From assembly GCA_950097015.1 (NCBI GenBank), contig CATNEN010000031.1, positions 3,040,001 to 3,104,000 of the forward strand: DNA of 64,000 bases, read 5' to 3'. Shown here in pieces: positions 44,151-56,446 of the stretch. Positions within the stretch are counted from its first letter, which is position 1, and each line of letters begins with the position of its first letter. The position numbers and the translations under genes are program-made. Below the pieces are notes generated by a model. The model saw nothing but the letters and a program-made list of their open reading frames with translations. It was not told the DNA's origin and did no database searches. The stretch comes from Macrostomum hystrix. Taxonomy: Eukaryota; Platyhelminthes; Macrostomidae.

Positions 44151-46188
44151 TGTGACTGGACTCAGACTTATCTTAATCGGCTTAAGGGCACCAGCGAATG
44201 CAAATTAAGTGATTTTTCAGCAGTGCTAATAGAAGCAGTCAGTCTGAGCGACTATCAAGGCCGGCATCCTGTGTGGTCCGCTAGCAAATCCTTTATCCTC
44301 TCCTCGGGCCTCTCATCTCGCAGCTCAAATCCTCTGTCCTTGCCTTCGGCGTGCCTTTTGAAAGAGGGGAAGATTATTCTGAGCAAACTGTGCACAGCTC
44401 CGGGCTCACTCTTCCCAATGCATTCCGGCCATCCCGGACTCCTCTTAGCTGCCACAGCAGAAAATTGTTTGCCCCGTCTTTGCAAGATGACGTCTCAGCT
44501 CTCTGAGCCGGGGGGCGGTCATAGCTGGGCAATTTATTAATGGAAGAAGACCTCCATTGCCTCGATCCTTTCTCTGAATTCCTCTCGCCCGGAATTCCTC
44601 TCGCCACAGTCTGTTATCCGATAATGCCGGACCGACCTTTCGCCAGAAGGATGCACTCAATCTTTCGTATTTATCGACACACACGCAAACACAACTCACA
44701 AAGATGGCTTTCGTGATTAATTCGACTACAAAAGCGTGCAGGGATATATCAGTTTAGTCTGTCAATAAGTCATTTAATTTTTCTGACATTGGCGGCCGAG
44801 ATTTCAATAGATTATTTGAATTGAACATGTGTGAAATCTAAAGAAAGGAACTAAATTAGTCAGTAAAATTTCTAAAGGTCTAAGTTATTAACAATTGTTA
44901 CTCATACTAATTTAATGGAAATTTAATTCTATTTATCTGATTAACACTTTCTTTAATTTCTTCTAGTAGTTATTTTACGTATTTAATTCAATTTATTTTC
45001 TAATTAAAATTTACTTTTTCTCAAATCACAGGCACAAATAAGTATAGTAATTCGTTAATACCTAGTTCTTAGATACAATATATTTTATTAAAAAGTGTTT
45101 TTTAACATTTTTATAGCTTTCCTTTAATTATACAGTAAATGTTATTTAGTGATGCAAAAATTAACAAAACGACAGTAAAAAAATAGAACTAAAACCGGAA
45201 AATATCGATCAGATCCAAACATATTTGTTTATAACACAAAGATTTTTTGTTTTTTTAGCTTTGAATAAATTTCAATTAATTCCCACTCGAAAGCATATAT
45301 AGTACAATTGTTTTAATTTATCTTTTATGTTTTAATTTAAAAGAAAAATCATACGCAGTTCATACGTCCTATAAAAATATACATCTTCAAGCCCGATAAT
45401 TACTATGCTCTGAATGACTTATAATATCGTAGTAAAAATATTATATATAAATATATATATACTCACACAAATCGCCTGGCCTAACAGAGCAGCTTCTTGT
45501 AGGACCGCGTGAATTCATGTCGAAATTCATTTTTTTACAATTAACTGCTTATGTATGAGTGGGCTTCTCTTATTGAGATATTAAAATTATTATTGAGACT
45601 ACTGTAAGTACTTTTGTAATATAAATCTGCCATCACGCAGACTCAATCAATATACTACTAACTTGAGAGAAAAAAAGCATAGAGGAGGTTGGAGCATTTG
45701 ACAGCCGCATTGGTGGAATAATCCCCACAATATCCCACAGAGAGTGAGAGAGAAGCGTGATGTATAACCGAGGTTCACCTATCGTGCTTTGGCGCCGTTG
45801 GTTCAGGCTTATAGTTAGAACGGCCGGCAATGTAAAAATAAGTGTGGCACCGGTCTGATACTGCAGGGATGGGTGGCTTAGCTGTGACAGCTAGGCCAAT
45901 AATTATTCTGCAGGCTCACTGTGTCACATAGCGAAATTGTGGAATTCTCCTATAGAGTTATCAAGATTGTGTGGAGGCCAGAGTCATTCTTATTTGCTAT
46001 TATTTGTATGTTTATTGAAGCAGATGCGGAAAGAACTGCACTACTCAAGCTATGCTCAGCTATCAACGTTAAATTTTTTTTCTACCGACGTGTAACTGGA
46101 AATAAAAGTGCTGAATGAAGCTACGAAAAGTTCGGGAAAAAGCTAAAGCTAATAAAAAAAGTACAGATTAGATGGATGTTTTATTCAG
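44151..46188. other. unassigned DNA, AT-rich from about 44700
   Basis: 44220-44700 has moderate GC and mutually overlapping short frames on both strands. 44700-45650 is strongly AT-rich. No gene is supported. Confidence 0.3.
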
Positions 46189-46260
46189 ATGGGCTGAGAT
46201 TCGAACTTCTGACCTCTTAATCAGAAGTCCGAAGCTCTAACCAATGCGCTGCAAGGATAA
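46189..46260 (-). pseudogene. tRNA-Arg(UCU)-like pseudogene or tRNA-derived element head
   Basis: The minus strand aligns with tRNA-Arg(UCU): A-box-like GCAGCGCATTGGTTAGAGC, anticodon loop CTTCTGA (anticodon TCT) after TCGGA, then AGGTC and B-box-like TTCGAATC. The 3' anticodon stem (TTAAG instead of TCCGA), T stem and acceptor stem do not pair, so it is unlikely to be a working tRNA. Confidence 0.5.
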
Positions 46261-46310
46261 TAATACACAAATTGATTATTATTTGTGTAACCCAATATGG
46301 TTCTCATGAT

Positions 46311-46675
46311 GGGGTGAGTGGCAGAGCGGCTAACAAGGTCCTCTCGCACCGAGGTCCCTGAGCTCGATTCCGCGGTAAGGCTACAGTTATTTTGGGTGCA
46401 GCTGCAGAGGGTTTGGCGGCTTGTCGTGCAATTTACGCCCTTAAGGGCCAACCTCCAAGACACAGTGAAGTGTACACTGCCTGGCGATAAGAAAGTCAGT
46501 GCAGATGTACACACCTGTGTGAGTGTGTGCCTGAGTACGGTATCTGTGTGCGTGTGTGCTCAGGAGTCAGCGGAATGGGCAGAATTGCCTGCTCGCTGGC
46601 TGCGGGTCTAGTGTCACCAAATGATGTGCCACTGCCCGCAGCCCTCCTGAAAAGATTATTATCATTATTATTATG
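46311..46675 (+). mobile_element. tRNA-Leu-derived SINE, copy 6 (near full length)
   Basis: Starts GGGGTGAGTGGCAGAGCGGC, with GAGCTCGATTCCGC as B-box region. Body: TGTCGTGCAATTTACGCCC, CACACCTGTGTGAGTG, GCGTGTGTGCTCAGGAGTC, GCCTGCTCGCTGGCTGCGG and GTCACCAAATGATGTGCCAC. The tail is ATTATTATCATTATTATTAT. It is the best copy here for building a consensus. Confidence 0.85.
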
Positions 46676-46813
46676 GTGCGAGCGTACTATTGAATCAACA
46701 GGCACAATTGATTCAATTTGGGTTCAATTTAAGTCCCTGAATTCTACGTGTGCCACACCCCGGTCTTAATTCCAGACTGACTACAGACTAAAGACAGTTC
46801 CTGCCCCGAAGCA

Positions 46814-49800
46814 ATGGGATCAACACTGGGCACCCAGGAGGCGCCGGAGAATCTGATTGGCTGCGCGAATCTATCAGGCTCCGTGGCCTCCGAGCACCGG
46901 GCGCTGGTCAGCTTCCAGGAGTTCTACCGCCCGGTGCACGGCTACGTTTGCGTGCTGCTCTGCGTCTTCGGCGTGGTGGCCAACACCGCCAACATCGCCG
47001 TGCTCACCCGCAAGGTGATGCTGGCTTCATCCATCAATGTCATCCTTCTAGCTGTGGCCGTGGCCGATCTGCTCACCATGCTGATGTACTTCTTTCAGGT
47101 GAGGGTCACAAGCTGATTAGTTATCAATTCAGATTAAAAAGTGGGTGGACAATTGGGTGGGTGTGATGGTCCCAGTCCATGGACTGAACAGCAGCAGCAC
47201 ACACCATTGGGATGCGCCGCGAAATAGCTGACCAAGGACCACTAGGAGTAGAAGGACGGGAAACTACGTTTCTTAGAAACGGTTTAACAGTAGAAAGACC
47301 ACGTGGTGGACTTTCACAAAAATTGGTCATTCGGTTTGGGAGCTGTCGTGAAGTGGGCAGTCCGTGGTCTTTCCCCAGGGGAAAATAGCGTGGTCTAAAA
47401 AGAAGAAAACCAACCTCTACTTTTAAGATGGGAAATTTTCACTTTTTTTCTGCACAACTTTAGTGACAATGTTTCATTGGAAGCGGATCAAAGACTTATC
47501 TTTTGAAATCAGTTTTGGCGCTAGCCTCATCGTTTTCTGTCAAGCTTTATTTGGGAAAAATATTTTATCATATTTTTTCCTTTTCCCTACATTCCATAAA
47601 TGCATTCAGCTTCTGAATCTAGAAAACAACACGGAAAGTAGCTTTTTTCCCCATTCTCTGACCAGTTCTCAATTGGTTAGGTGTCTTTTTTCTGTGATTT
47701 GAAATCTTCATTGGCAGCAGAAACTAATTAAAATTCATTTTAAGACTTTCGCTGTGAAACTACTAGTCAATCTTAAATAATATACCTTTTCAACTTCGGA
47801 TTCGTCAAAAGTGAGTTCGAATTCGTCAGCCTATATAAAACTATAGAGTGCTCAAGGGAATGAGAAGGGGTGTCTATGGTAATTTCTTTCGAGAAAGTGA
47901 CTTCGAATTCGTCAAAGTAAGTGAAATTCGTCAGTGCAAAAGCAGCCTGATCAGAAAGTGTCTTCGCTTCGTCTATGGCAAGAAAGCAAAGTGCCCAGTG
48001 TAAATTTAAGCGAGAAAGTGAGTGAAATTCGTCAATGTAAAATAAGTCAGCAATCTTTCATTACTCAGCAAAGCTTGTGGCAGACTTTCCTGCTGCTCCT
48101 GTCGTGACAACGCAGGCAATTAGTCGTCGGCTTGACGGGACTTTGTGCATTACATTGAAAGATGTACGGCGGGTTCACGGAGATTGGAATAGTGACGTGA
48201 CAAAAGAAGCTAGATTTCTACACATGACCTGGATGCTAGAAACTGGACTGTTTGTAAGGAATTTAATCTACGTAGATGAGTGTGGGTGCAACCTATGGAC
48301 GTCACGAACTAAAGGATGGGCGGATTTTGGCAATCGCGCAGTAATGATTGCGAATTCGCAGCGTGAGCACAATCTGACGGTAGCACTTGCTGTTAGCCCA
48401 CAGTTGGGCCTGTCCACCACCGCATCTTTGTTGGTGGCTTTACAGCAGAGAGGTTTCGTGAGTTTATGATTGAAGTCGGGACCCTTGTTGATGAAGAGTT
48501 CACGGTACTTGCTGACAACGCCAGGGCACATGGAGTCGTGAATTTTGGGCGTCCTGACCAAAGGCTTCAGTTTCTTCCACCTTACTCGCCTTCTTGAACG
48601 CCACTGAAATGGCAATTTGTTGCATGAAGGCGGTCCTGAAACGGCGCATGACCGACCCTGAAGTTGTCTTTGAAGTGCATGATCGTCAGGCGGCTGTAGC
48701 AGCAGGTGAGACACTTCAGAACCGGCGTCTTCGCATTTTGAGTCGAGAAGTGGAAGCTGCGATGGTTGCGATCACGGAGGAGAAATGCCGACAATGGCAC
48801 GAATTCACACTTCGGTACGGACCGCGGTGTCTGGCACACGGAGGAATTTTGGACTGACTACAGCGTGTTAACCTGTTCAAGCGACTTTAAAGCGTGATTT
48901 TATGCGTCTGTTTTCCTGTTTTGTTTGTTTACTTGCTGTTTTACTTCACGATTGACAATATATACTGGTTGCACTGACGAATTTCACTCACTTTGACGAA
49001 TTCGAAGTCACTTTCTCGAAAGAAATTACCATAGACACCCTTGTCATTCCCTTGAGCGCTCTATAGTTTTATATTGGCTGACGAATTCGAAGTCACTTTT
49101 GACGAATCCGAAGTTGAAAAGGTATACTATTATTAATTAAATAAGAATGCTAAAAAGATAAAACTTATCTGTTCGATTGCGTCACTCCTCAAGGGATTTA
49201 AGACACGCCAAGCCAGAACAGACAGCTGAGTTAATTAAATTCTGCTAAACCCCATCAATTCCCTTATTTTGCAGAAGCTATTAGATCAAGATGTTTTAAG
49301 CCAAAACGGGACAGAAACTTTTAGAGTTTTTTTACTTCGAAAGTACATTTACAAGAGCTAGAAGCACTAACTAAGTACCATCTCAAGGATACAGAAATCA
49401 GCTCAAAGTTCCTTGCATAATAAGGCTTCTAAATGGGATTTTGCTTTAGATCTCTCAGACAGGTTTACTTGACTTCGACGTCAAATTGACCTTCAAGAAT
49501 AAGAACATTAGAGGTGCCATAGAGTACTTTCATGGAAAAGTTATCAAATGCTGTGAAAAAACTCCCCGATGATTTGAGCGGCACTGCTCCCCCATCGGCA
49601 GGTTCTGCACTTCACTCTGCTATCGCCCCTCCCCATCCGCAGGTTCTGCACTTCACTCTGCTATCGCCCCTCCCCATCCGCAGGTTCTGCACTTCACTCT
49701 GCTATCGCCCCTCCCCATCCGCAGGTTCTGCACTTCACTCTGCTATCGCCCCTCCCAATCCGCAGGTTCTGCACTTCACTCTGCTATCGCCCCTCCCCAT

Positions 49801-50872
49801 CCGCAGGTTCTGCACTTCACTCTGCTATCGCCCCCCCATCGGCAGGTTCTGCACTTCACTCTGCTATCGCTCCTCCCCATCCGCAGGTTCTGCATTTCAC
49901 TCTGCTATCGCCCCTCCCCATCCGCAGGTTCTGCACTTCACTCTGCTATCGCCAGGCGAGAACCTGAACGTGCCGCACACACTGTCCTATCCGTGGATTG
50001 TGTACTCTCTATTTGCCATCAGCCTGGTGCTGGTGCTACACACCGTGGCCTGCTGGCTGACGGTGGCGCTCGCCGTGTTCCGTTACCTTTACATCGCCCT
50101 GCCGACCAGGGGCGCGCAGCTGGCCAGCTTTCGCAACGCCTACATCAGCATAGGCGCCATCTGCCTCGCGCTGGCGCTGACCACCACCCCAAACTATTTG
50201 GTGAACGCTGCCGGAGCCTGCCGCTCAGCTAGGGACAATAGCACCGTGGTGCACTTCGTCAGGCTGCCGGACAGAGTCAATCCTGCCCTTGTTGAATCCA
50301 ACTACTGGACCATCGCTGTGCTGTACAAAATCGTACCCTGCCTGATGCTGTCCCTAATGACCGTGCTGCTCATCGTAGAATTGTCCAAGGCGGCCAGGAG
50401 GCGACGGAAGCTGCTGAGCAGCGGCAAGAGTTCCCGTCGGGAGCAGAAAAAGGACCGGCGTGAGCAGCGCACCACCACCATGCTGCTGGCCATTGTGATC
50501 ATCTTCATCATCACGGAGCTGCCGCAGGGAGTCATGTCGTTGCTATGCTTTGTAGTTCACGCCTTCGAAACCAACGTCTATAGTCCGCTAGGCGACGTCT
50601 TGGATCTGCTGTCGCTCGTAAACAACAGCGTGAACTTTGTCCTGTACACCACAATGTCCAAGCAGTTTCGCGACACCTTCGCCGACGTCTTCCTGGCCTG
50701 GTGTCGTAGACCTGAGGCAGCTGCCGAAGCCGCTGTTGCTGCCGTCGCCGCCGCCGCCGATGTCGATCCCGCAGACGTAGGCGAGGAAGCTCCTCTGCCC
50801 AGGAATGGTCAGGAACCGAAGGAATCTGAGCAGCCGCCGGAGCAGCCGATAAGGCGAAGCCATCTTGTCTAG
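46814..50872 (+). CDS. dmsr/myosuppressin-receptor-like class A GPCR
   Basis: Two exons, 46814-47098 and 49928-50872, joined in phase 0 give 409 residues. Exon 1 encodes the N-terminus, TM1 (VCVLLCVFGVVANTANI) and TM2 (VILLAVAVADLLTMLMY). Exon 2 carries TM3 ending in FRY instead of DRY, TM4, TM5 (LYKIVPCLMLSLMTVLLIV), a basic third loop, TM6 with FIITELPQGVMSLL, and TM7 with SLVNNSVNFVLYTTMSKQFR. The TELPQG and NNSVNFVLY signatures are typical of dmsr-type FMRFamide/myosuppressin receptors of protostomes. The tail is acidic/Ala-rich. The acceptor I chose (CCCCATCCGCAG, 49927) is the last unit of a minisatellite; an alternative at 49958 (GGCGAG) also keeps frame but removes ten residues of the first extracellular loop. 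Confidence 0.9.
47099..47782. other. first part of GPCR intron
   Basis: Contains the palindrome AGTCCATGGACT at 47174-47185 and, around 47219-47460, a probable relative of the dispersed repeat at 7130-7460. Otherwise AT-rich and unassigned. Confidence 0.35.
47783..49124 (+). mobile_element. Tc1/mariner-IS630-type DNA transposon, defective (1342 bp)
   Basis: Terminal inverted repeats of about 157 bp (47783-47939 and 48969-49124) begin TACCTTTTCAACTTCGGATT and are flanked by TA dinucleotides (47781-47782, 49125-49126). They contain repeated GACGAATTCGAAGTCACTT-type motifs. The two TIRs differ at only a few positions. A broken transposase lies between them. Confidence 0.9.
48077..48857 (+). pseudogene. 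Tc1/mariner-type transposase pseudogene
   Basis: Residual DDE_3-type catalytic domain: YVDECGCNLW (first Asp), then LADNARAHG (second Asp) and LPPYSP followed by a Glu in NATEM. The first and second parts lie in different frames, with a shift near 48410-48420, and a second shift falls at about 48590 right after PPYSP. The N-terminal DNA-binding region is missing or unrecognisable and no ATG heads the frame. It cannot make a working enzyme. Confidence 0.85.
49125..49589. other. GPCR intron between transposon and acceptor array
   Basis: AT-rich, no recognisable element. Confidence 0.3.
49590..49957 (+). repeat. 41-bp minisatellite made of splice-acceptor units (GPCR intron/exon border)
   Basis: About nine copies. 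Each has GTTCTGCACTTCACTCTGC, then TATCGCCCCTCCCCATCCGCAG-like sequence; a few copies are shortened (CGCCCCCCCATCGGCAG). The pyrimidine-rich CCCCTCCCCATCCGCAG is a strong 3' splice site, and GTTCTGCACTTCACTCTGC matches the first codons (VLHFTL) of GPCR exon 2. The last unit runs straight into the exon. Confidence 0.9.
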
Positions 50873-52144
50873 TTGGCGACTATAGCCTAGCAACACAGAC
50901 AGACGCAATGCTGACAATCCGAGATACTTGTGCCCCGAGTACTATCTAACACGATGCGGAGCAATTTTACATAATTTAAACAGGCTTGTGTCGCCTCACA
51001 TGCTACTTTACAAAAGCATATTTTTTAAGTCTTTGTCGTGACAGTTCGTTGTGTTGTTTCAAAGTTTTTTAGTAGTTTTTAAGCGTGATTCTAACGTTCA
51101 AAAAATCAATTGTTCATTTATTCTTTATCAAAACGTCCAGTTCTCAGATGATGAAAGTCAATCTACCAGTAAGCTGCCCTATTTTATGTACCACTGAGCA
51201 GAGCAAGATAATTATTGTTCTCATTGTTATTGAGTGTCTGCACATGTCTCACCTCGATATTCTTTGTTCTTTTTGTGTTGCCATTCAGCTTGCCCTGAAG
51301 AATTTTTTTATGAAACTATGCTGCTTCACTTTTTTAGATTGCTCTCAAATCGGCTGAGCAAACTGCTAACGCCTTCGGACCATATATAGTTTGGACCATA
51401 GACAAATAGACTATAGGTGTTTGTTGTTAGTTGTTCGCCTTATTTAAGCTAGTTATATGTACTGTAGTATGACACAAAAATACTATATTTTATAGTGCGT
51501 TTCGCAAATCGCAGCATGAATCGTGTATCTATGCTCATTTGCACAACTTTGTCTCCGGGAAATCATCCAATAAATCAATTTATTCAGTTAAAGTCACTGA
51601 ACATAGGTAAAAATAACTTTTTCGACGTATGATTTTGTGTTTATTGAAAAAGTTTAATGATCTAATCTACATGGAAATGCGTAGACATGGCGCCTATAGT
51701 AGGGCAGGATAGTACAAAAATGGCATCCAAAGGCTGCGGGCATCAGTTCAGTCCATGGACTGGGGTGGACCGTCAAATACAAACCAAATTTCTACGCCAG
51801 GCGGACCGGAGTGCGAGGTCGTTCAACCTAGAATGATCAATGTCTTCGACCGGGGTTGCCCTCAGGCCAATGGACCTACGAAATAAAATGAGAAATCCAC
51901 CGCCTTATTCAGTCGTTATGCTAAATCCATTTAGAAGCTTATCTTTCTAAACCGAAAGGAAGAATTGCAGCTGGATGAATAAACAAGGTCGCTAAATTAT
52001 CAAAACTACCTAATAATCTCCCAAAACGTCTGAGGAGAGAATAGTTCATTCAGCTTGGAAGGCTTCGTGAATTCACCTAGAAAAATTTGATTAGAAGGGC
52101 TTTCGGCGATTGGGAAAATTAGACAAATTTGGGGAACCGGCGAT
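50873..52144 (+). other. GPCR 3'UTR and downstream spacer
   Basis: AATAAA at 51569-51574 is the best polyadenylation candidate, about 700 bases past the stop. The palindrome AGTCCATGGACT lies at 51750-51761 in a moderately GC-rich patch (51720-51870) that may belong to a dispersed repeat. No gene is seen. Confidence 0.4.
51569..51574 (+). terminator. candidate polyadenylation signal AATAAA
   Basis: In CATCCAATAAATCAATT, downstream of the GPCR stop at 50870-50872. Confidence 0.4.
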
Positions 52145-55100
52145 TGGGGAAATTTAGTGATTAAGGAAATTGGTAATAGGAGAAATCGGCCATTGGGGAA
52201 ACTAATGATTGGAGAAATCAATGATTGGAGAAATCGACCATTGGGGAAGTCGACCATTGGGGAAATCGATGATTGGGGAAATCGATGATTAGGGAAATTG
52301 ATGATTGGGGAAGTCGATGATTAGGGAAATTGATGATTGGGGAAATCGATGATTAGGGAAATTGATGATTGGGGAAGTCGATGATTGGGGAAATCAATGA
52401 TTGGGGAAATCGACCATTGGGGAAATCGATGATTGGGGAAATCGATGATTAGGGAAATTGATGATTGGGGAAATCAATGATTGGGAAATCAATGATTGGG
52501 GAAGTCGATGATTGGGGAAATCAATGATTGGGAAATCAATGATTGGGGAAGTCGATGATTGGGGAAATCGATGATTGGGGAATTCGATGATTGGGAAAAT
52601 CAATGATTGGGGAAGTCGATGATTGGGAAAATCAATGATTGGTGAAATCGACCATTGGGGAAATCGATGATTGGGGAAGTCGACCATTGGGGAAGTCGAC
52701 CATTGGAGAAATCGATGATTGAGGAAATCAATGATTGGGGAAATCAATGATTGGGGAAATCAATGATTGGGGAATTCGATGATTAGGGAAATTGATGATT
52801 GGGGAAATCGATGATTAGGGAAATTGATGATTGGGGAAGTCGATGATTGGGGAAATCAATGATTGGGGAAATCGACCATTGGGGAAATCGATGATTGGGG
52901 AAATCGATGATTAGGGAAATTGATGATTGGGAAAATCAATGATTGGGAAATCAATGATTGGGGAAGTCGATGATTGGGGAAATCAATGATTGGGAAATCA
53001 ATGATTGGGGAAGTCGATGATTGGGAAAATCAATGATTGGGGAAGTCGATGATTGGGAAAATCAATGATTGGGGAAGTCGATGATTGGGAAAATCAATGA
53101 TTGGGGAAATTGATGATTGGGGAAATCGATGATTGGGGAAATCGATGATTAGGGAAATCAATGATTGGGGAAATCAATGATTGGGAAATCAATGATTGGG
53201 GAAGTCGATGATTGGGGAAATCAATGATTGGGAAATCAATGATTGGGAAAGTCGATGATTGGGAAAATCAATGATTGGGGAAATTGATGATTGGGGAAAT
53301 CGACCATTGGGGAAGTCGACCATTGGGGAAGTCGACCATTGGGGAAGTCGACCATTGGGGAAGTCGACCATTGGGGAAGTCGACCATTGGGGAAGTCGAC
53401 CATTGGAGAAATCGATGATTGAGGAAATCAATGATTGGGGAAATCAATGATTGGGGAAATCAATGATTGGGGAATTCGATGATTAGGGAAATTGATGATT
53501 GGGGAAATCGATGATTAGAGAAATTGATGGTTGGGGAAGTCGATGATTGGGGAAATCAATGATTGGGGAAATCGACCATTGGGGAAATCGATGATTGGGG
53601 AAATCGATGATTAGGGAAATTGATGATTGGGGAAATCAATGATTGGGAAATCAATGATTGGGGAAGTCGATGATTGGGGAAATCAATGATTGGGAAATCA
53701 ATGATTGGGGAAGTCGATGATTGGGAAAATCAATGATTGGGGAAGTCGATGATTGGGAAAATCAATGATTGGGGAAATTGATGATTGGGGAAGTCGATGA
53801 TTGGGGAAATCGATGATTGGGAAATCAATGATTGGGGAAGTCGATGATTGGGAAAATCAATGATTGGGGAAGTCGAGGATTGGGAAAATCAATGATTGGG
53901 GAAATTGATGATTGGGGAAATCGACCATTGGGGAAGTCGACCATTGGGGAAGTCGACCATTGGAGAAATCGATGATTGAGGAAATCAATGATTGGGGAAA
54001 TCAATGATTGGGGAAATCAATGATTGGGGAATTCGATGATTAGGGAAATTGATGATTGGGGAAATCAATGATTGGGAAATCAATGATTGGGGAAGTCGAT
54101 GATTGGGGAAATCAATGATTGGGAAATCAATGATTGGGGAAGTCGATGATTGGGAAAATCAATGATTGGGGAAGTCGATGATTGGGAAAATCAATGATTG
54201 GGGAAATTGATGATTGGGGAAATCGATGATTGGGGAAATCGATGATTAGGGAAATCAATGATTGGGAAATCAATGATTGGGGAAGTCGATGATTGGGAAA
54301 ATCAATGATTGGGGAAGTCGATGATTGGGAAAATCAATGATTGGGGAAATCGACCATTGGGGAAGTCGACCATTGGGGAAGTCGACCATTGGAGAAATCG
54401 ATGATTGAGGAAATCAATGATTGGGGAAATCAATGATTGGGGAAATCAATGATTGGGGAATTCGATGATTAGGGAAATTGATGATTGGGGAAATCGATGA
54501 TTAGAGAAATTGATGGTTGGGGAAGTCGATGATTGGGGAAATCAATGATTGGGGAAATCGACCATTGGGGAAATCGATGATTGGGGAAATCGATGATTAG
54601 GGAAATTGATGATTGGGGAAATCAATGATTGGGAAATCAATGATTGGGGAAGTCGATGATTGGGGAAATCAATGATTGGGAAATCAATGATTGGGGAAGT
54701 CGATGATTGGGAAAATCAATGATTGGGGAAGTCGATGATTGGGAAAATCAATGATTGGGGAAATCGACCATTGGGGAAGTCGACCATTGGGGAAGTCGAC
54801 CATTGGAGAAATCGATGATTGAGGAAATCAATGATTGGGGAAATCAATGATTGGGGAAATCAATGATTGGGGAATTCGATGATTAGGGAAATTGATGATT
54901 GGGGAAATCGATGATTAGAGAAATTGATGGTTGGGGAAATCGATGATTGGGGAAATCAATGATTGGGGAATTCGATGATTAGGGAAATTGATGATTGGGG
55001 AAATCAATGATTGGGGAAATCAATGATTGGGGAAATCAATGAGTGGGGAAGTCGACCATTGGGGAAATCGATGATTGAGGAAATCAATGATTGGGGAAAT

Positions 55101-55415
55101 CAATGATTGGGGAAATCGATGATTAGGGAAATTGATGATTGGGGAAATCAATGATTGGGGAAATCGACCAATAAGGATATTGACCATTGGGGAAATCGAT
55201 GATTGGGGAAATCAATCATTGGGGAAATCGACTATTAAGGATATCGACCATTGGGGAAATCGATGATCGGGGAAATCAATTATTGGGGAAATCAATGATT
55301 GGGGAAGTCGACCATTGGGGAAATCGATGATTGGGGAAATCAATAATTGCGAAAATCAATAATTGGGGAAATCGATGATTGGGGAAGTTGACCATTGGAG
55401 AAATCGACGATTTGG
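52145..55415. repeat. 3.3-kb satellite, 16-bp unit with higher-order structure
   Basis: Units such as GATTGGGGAAATCAAT, GATTGGGGAAGTCGAT, CATTGGGGAAGTCGAC and GATTAGGGAAATTGAT, over 200 copies. A composite block beginning CATTGGAGAAATCGATGATT and continuing GAGGAAATCAATG recurs at 52701, 53401, 53958, 54387 and 54801 (spacings 700, 557, 429 and 414). This shows duplication of multi-unit segments on top of the basic repeat. Confidence 0.95.
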
Positions 55416-56042
55416 AAATGAACGATTGCAGAATCTGGATATAAACATTTCAGCAGCATCGCTATATTGAGTACAGCTAAAGCTAAACTCTCAGCAGCAA
55501 GCAATCTTTGTTTAATTAAGGTGACAGAACTCACATTACGGACGACAAGAACTGATAAGCTGATAATCCGCGCGATTTACACGCAAATCCGTGCCAGCTT
55601 CTCCAGTTTCGTTGAATTTCAAAGACTTCCAGATTACCGCCAGTTAATCGGATGAAGAACTGGACAAGACAGGATTAGAAATGCTACTTCAGTAAGATTG
55701 AGAGGCCATTCGATTATCCTCCTGTCTGCCCTTGAATTCGAGAATAACCTAGACCATTTTTCAATGATCTTTTGAATAGTTATTCTCCTAGATTTAAAAG
55801 GAAGCAAGAAATTACTGTTCTGGCAGCCTTTGTTCCTATGTCTGGGGAATCATTAATAGTCTGTTTATTATCCCATGTCAAGCCAGGGAAGCGATTTGAT
55901 TTTTACATATAAACAATTTGTCTACCGTGAATGTCTTTCTATCAGTTTTTGTCATTTCTGAGACTCAATCAGGCGCTCGGTATATTTGAAATGGACAAAA
56001 ACAGACCTAAAACAGACTATTATCATAATCAGACACCCCTGT
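55416..56042. other. unassigned spacer
   Basis: Unique-looking DNA with no supported gene. Confidence 0.3.

Positions 56043-56446
<404 letters not shown>

Noticed and set aside
46189-46260. Functional tRNA-Arg gene
   Set aside because: Anticodon, T and acceptor stems do not pair, although loop motifs are present; called a pseudogene or element head instead.
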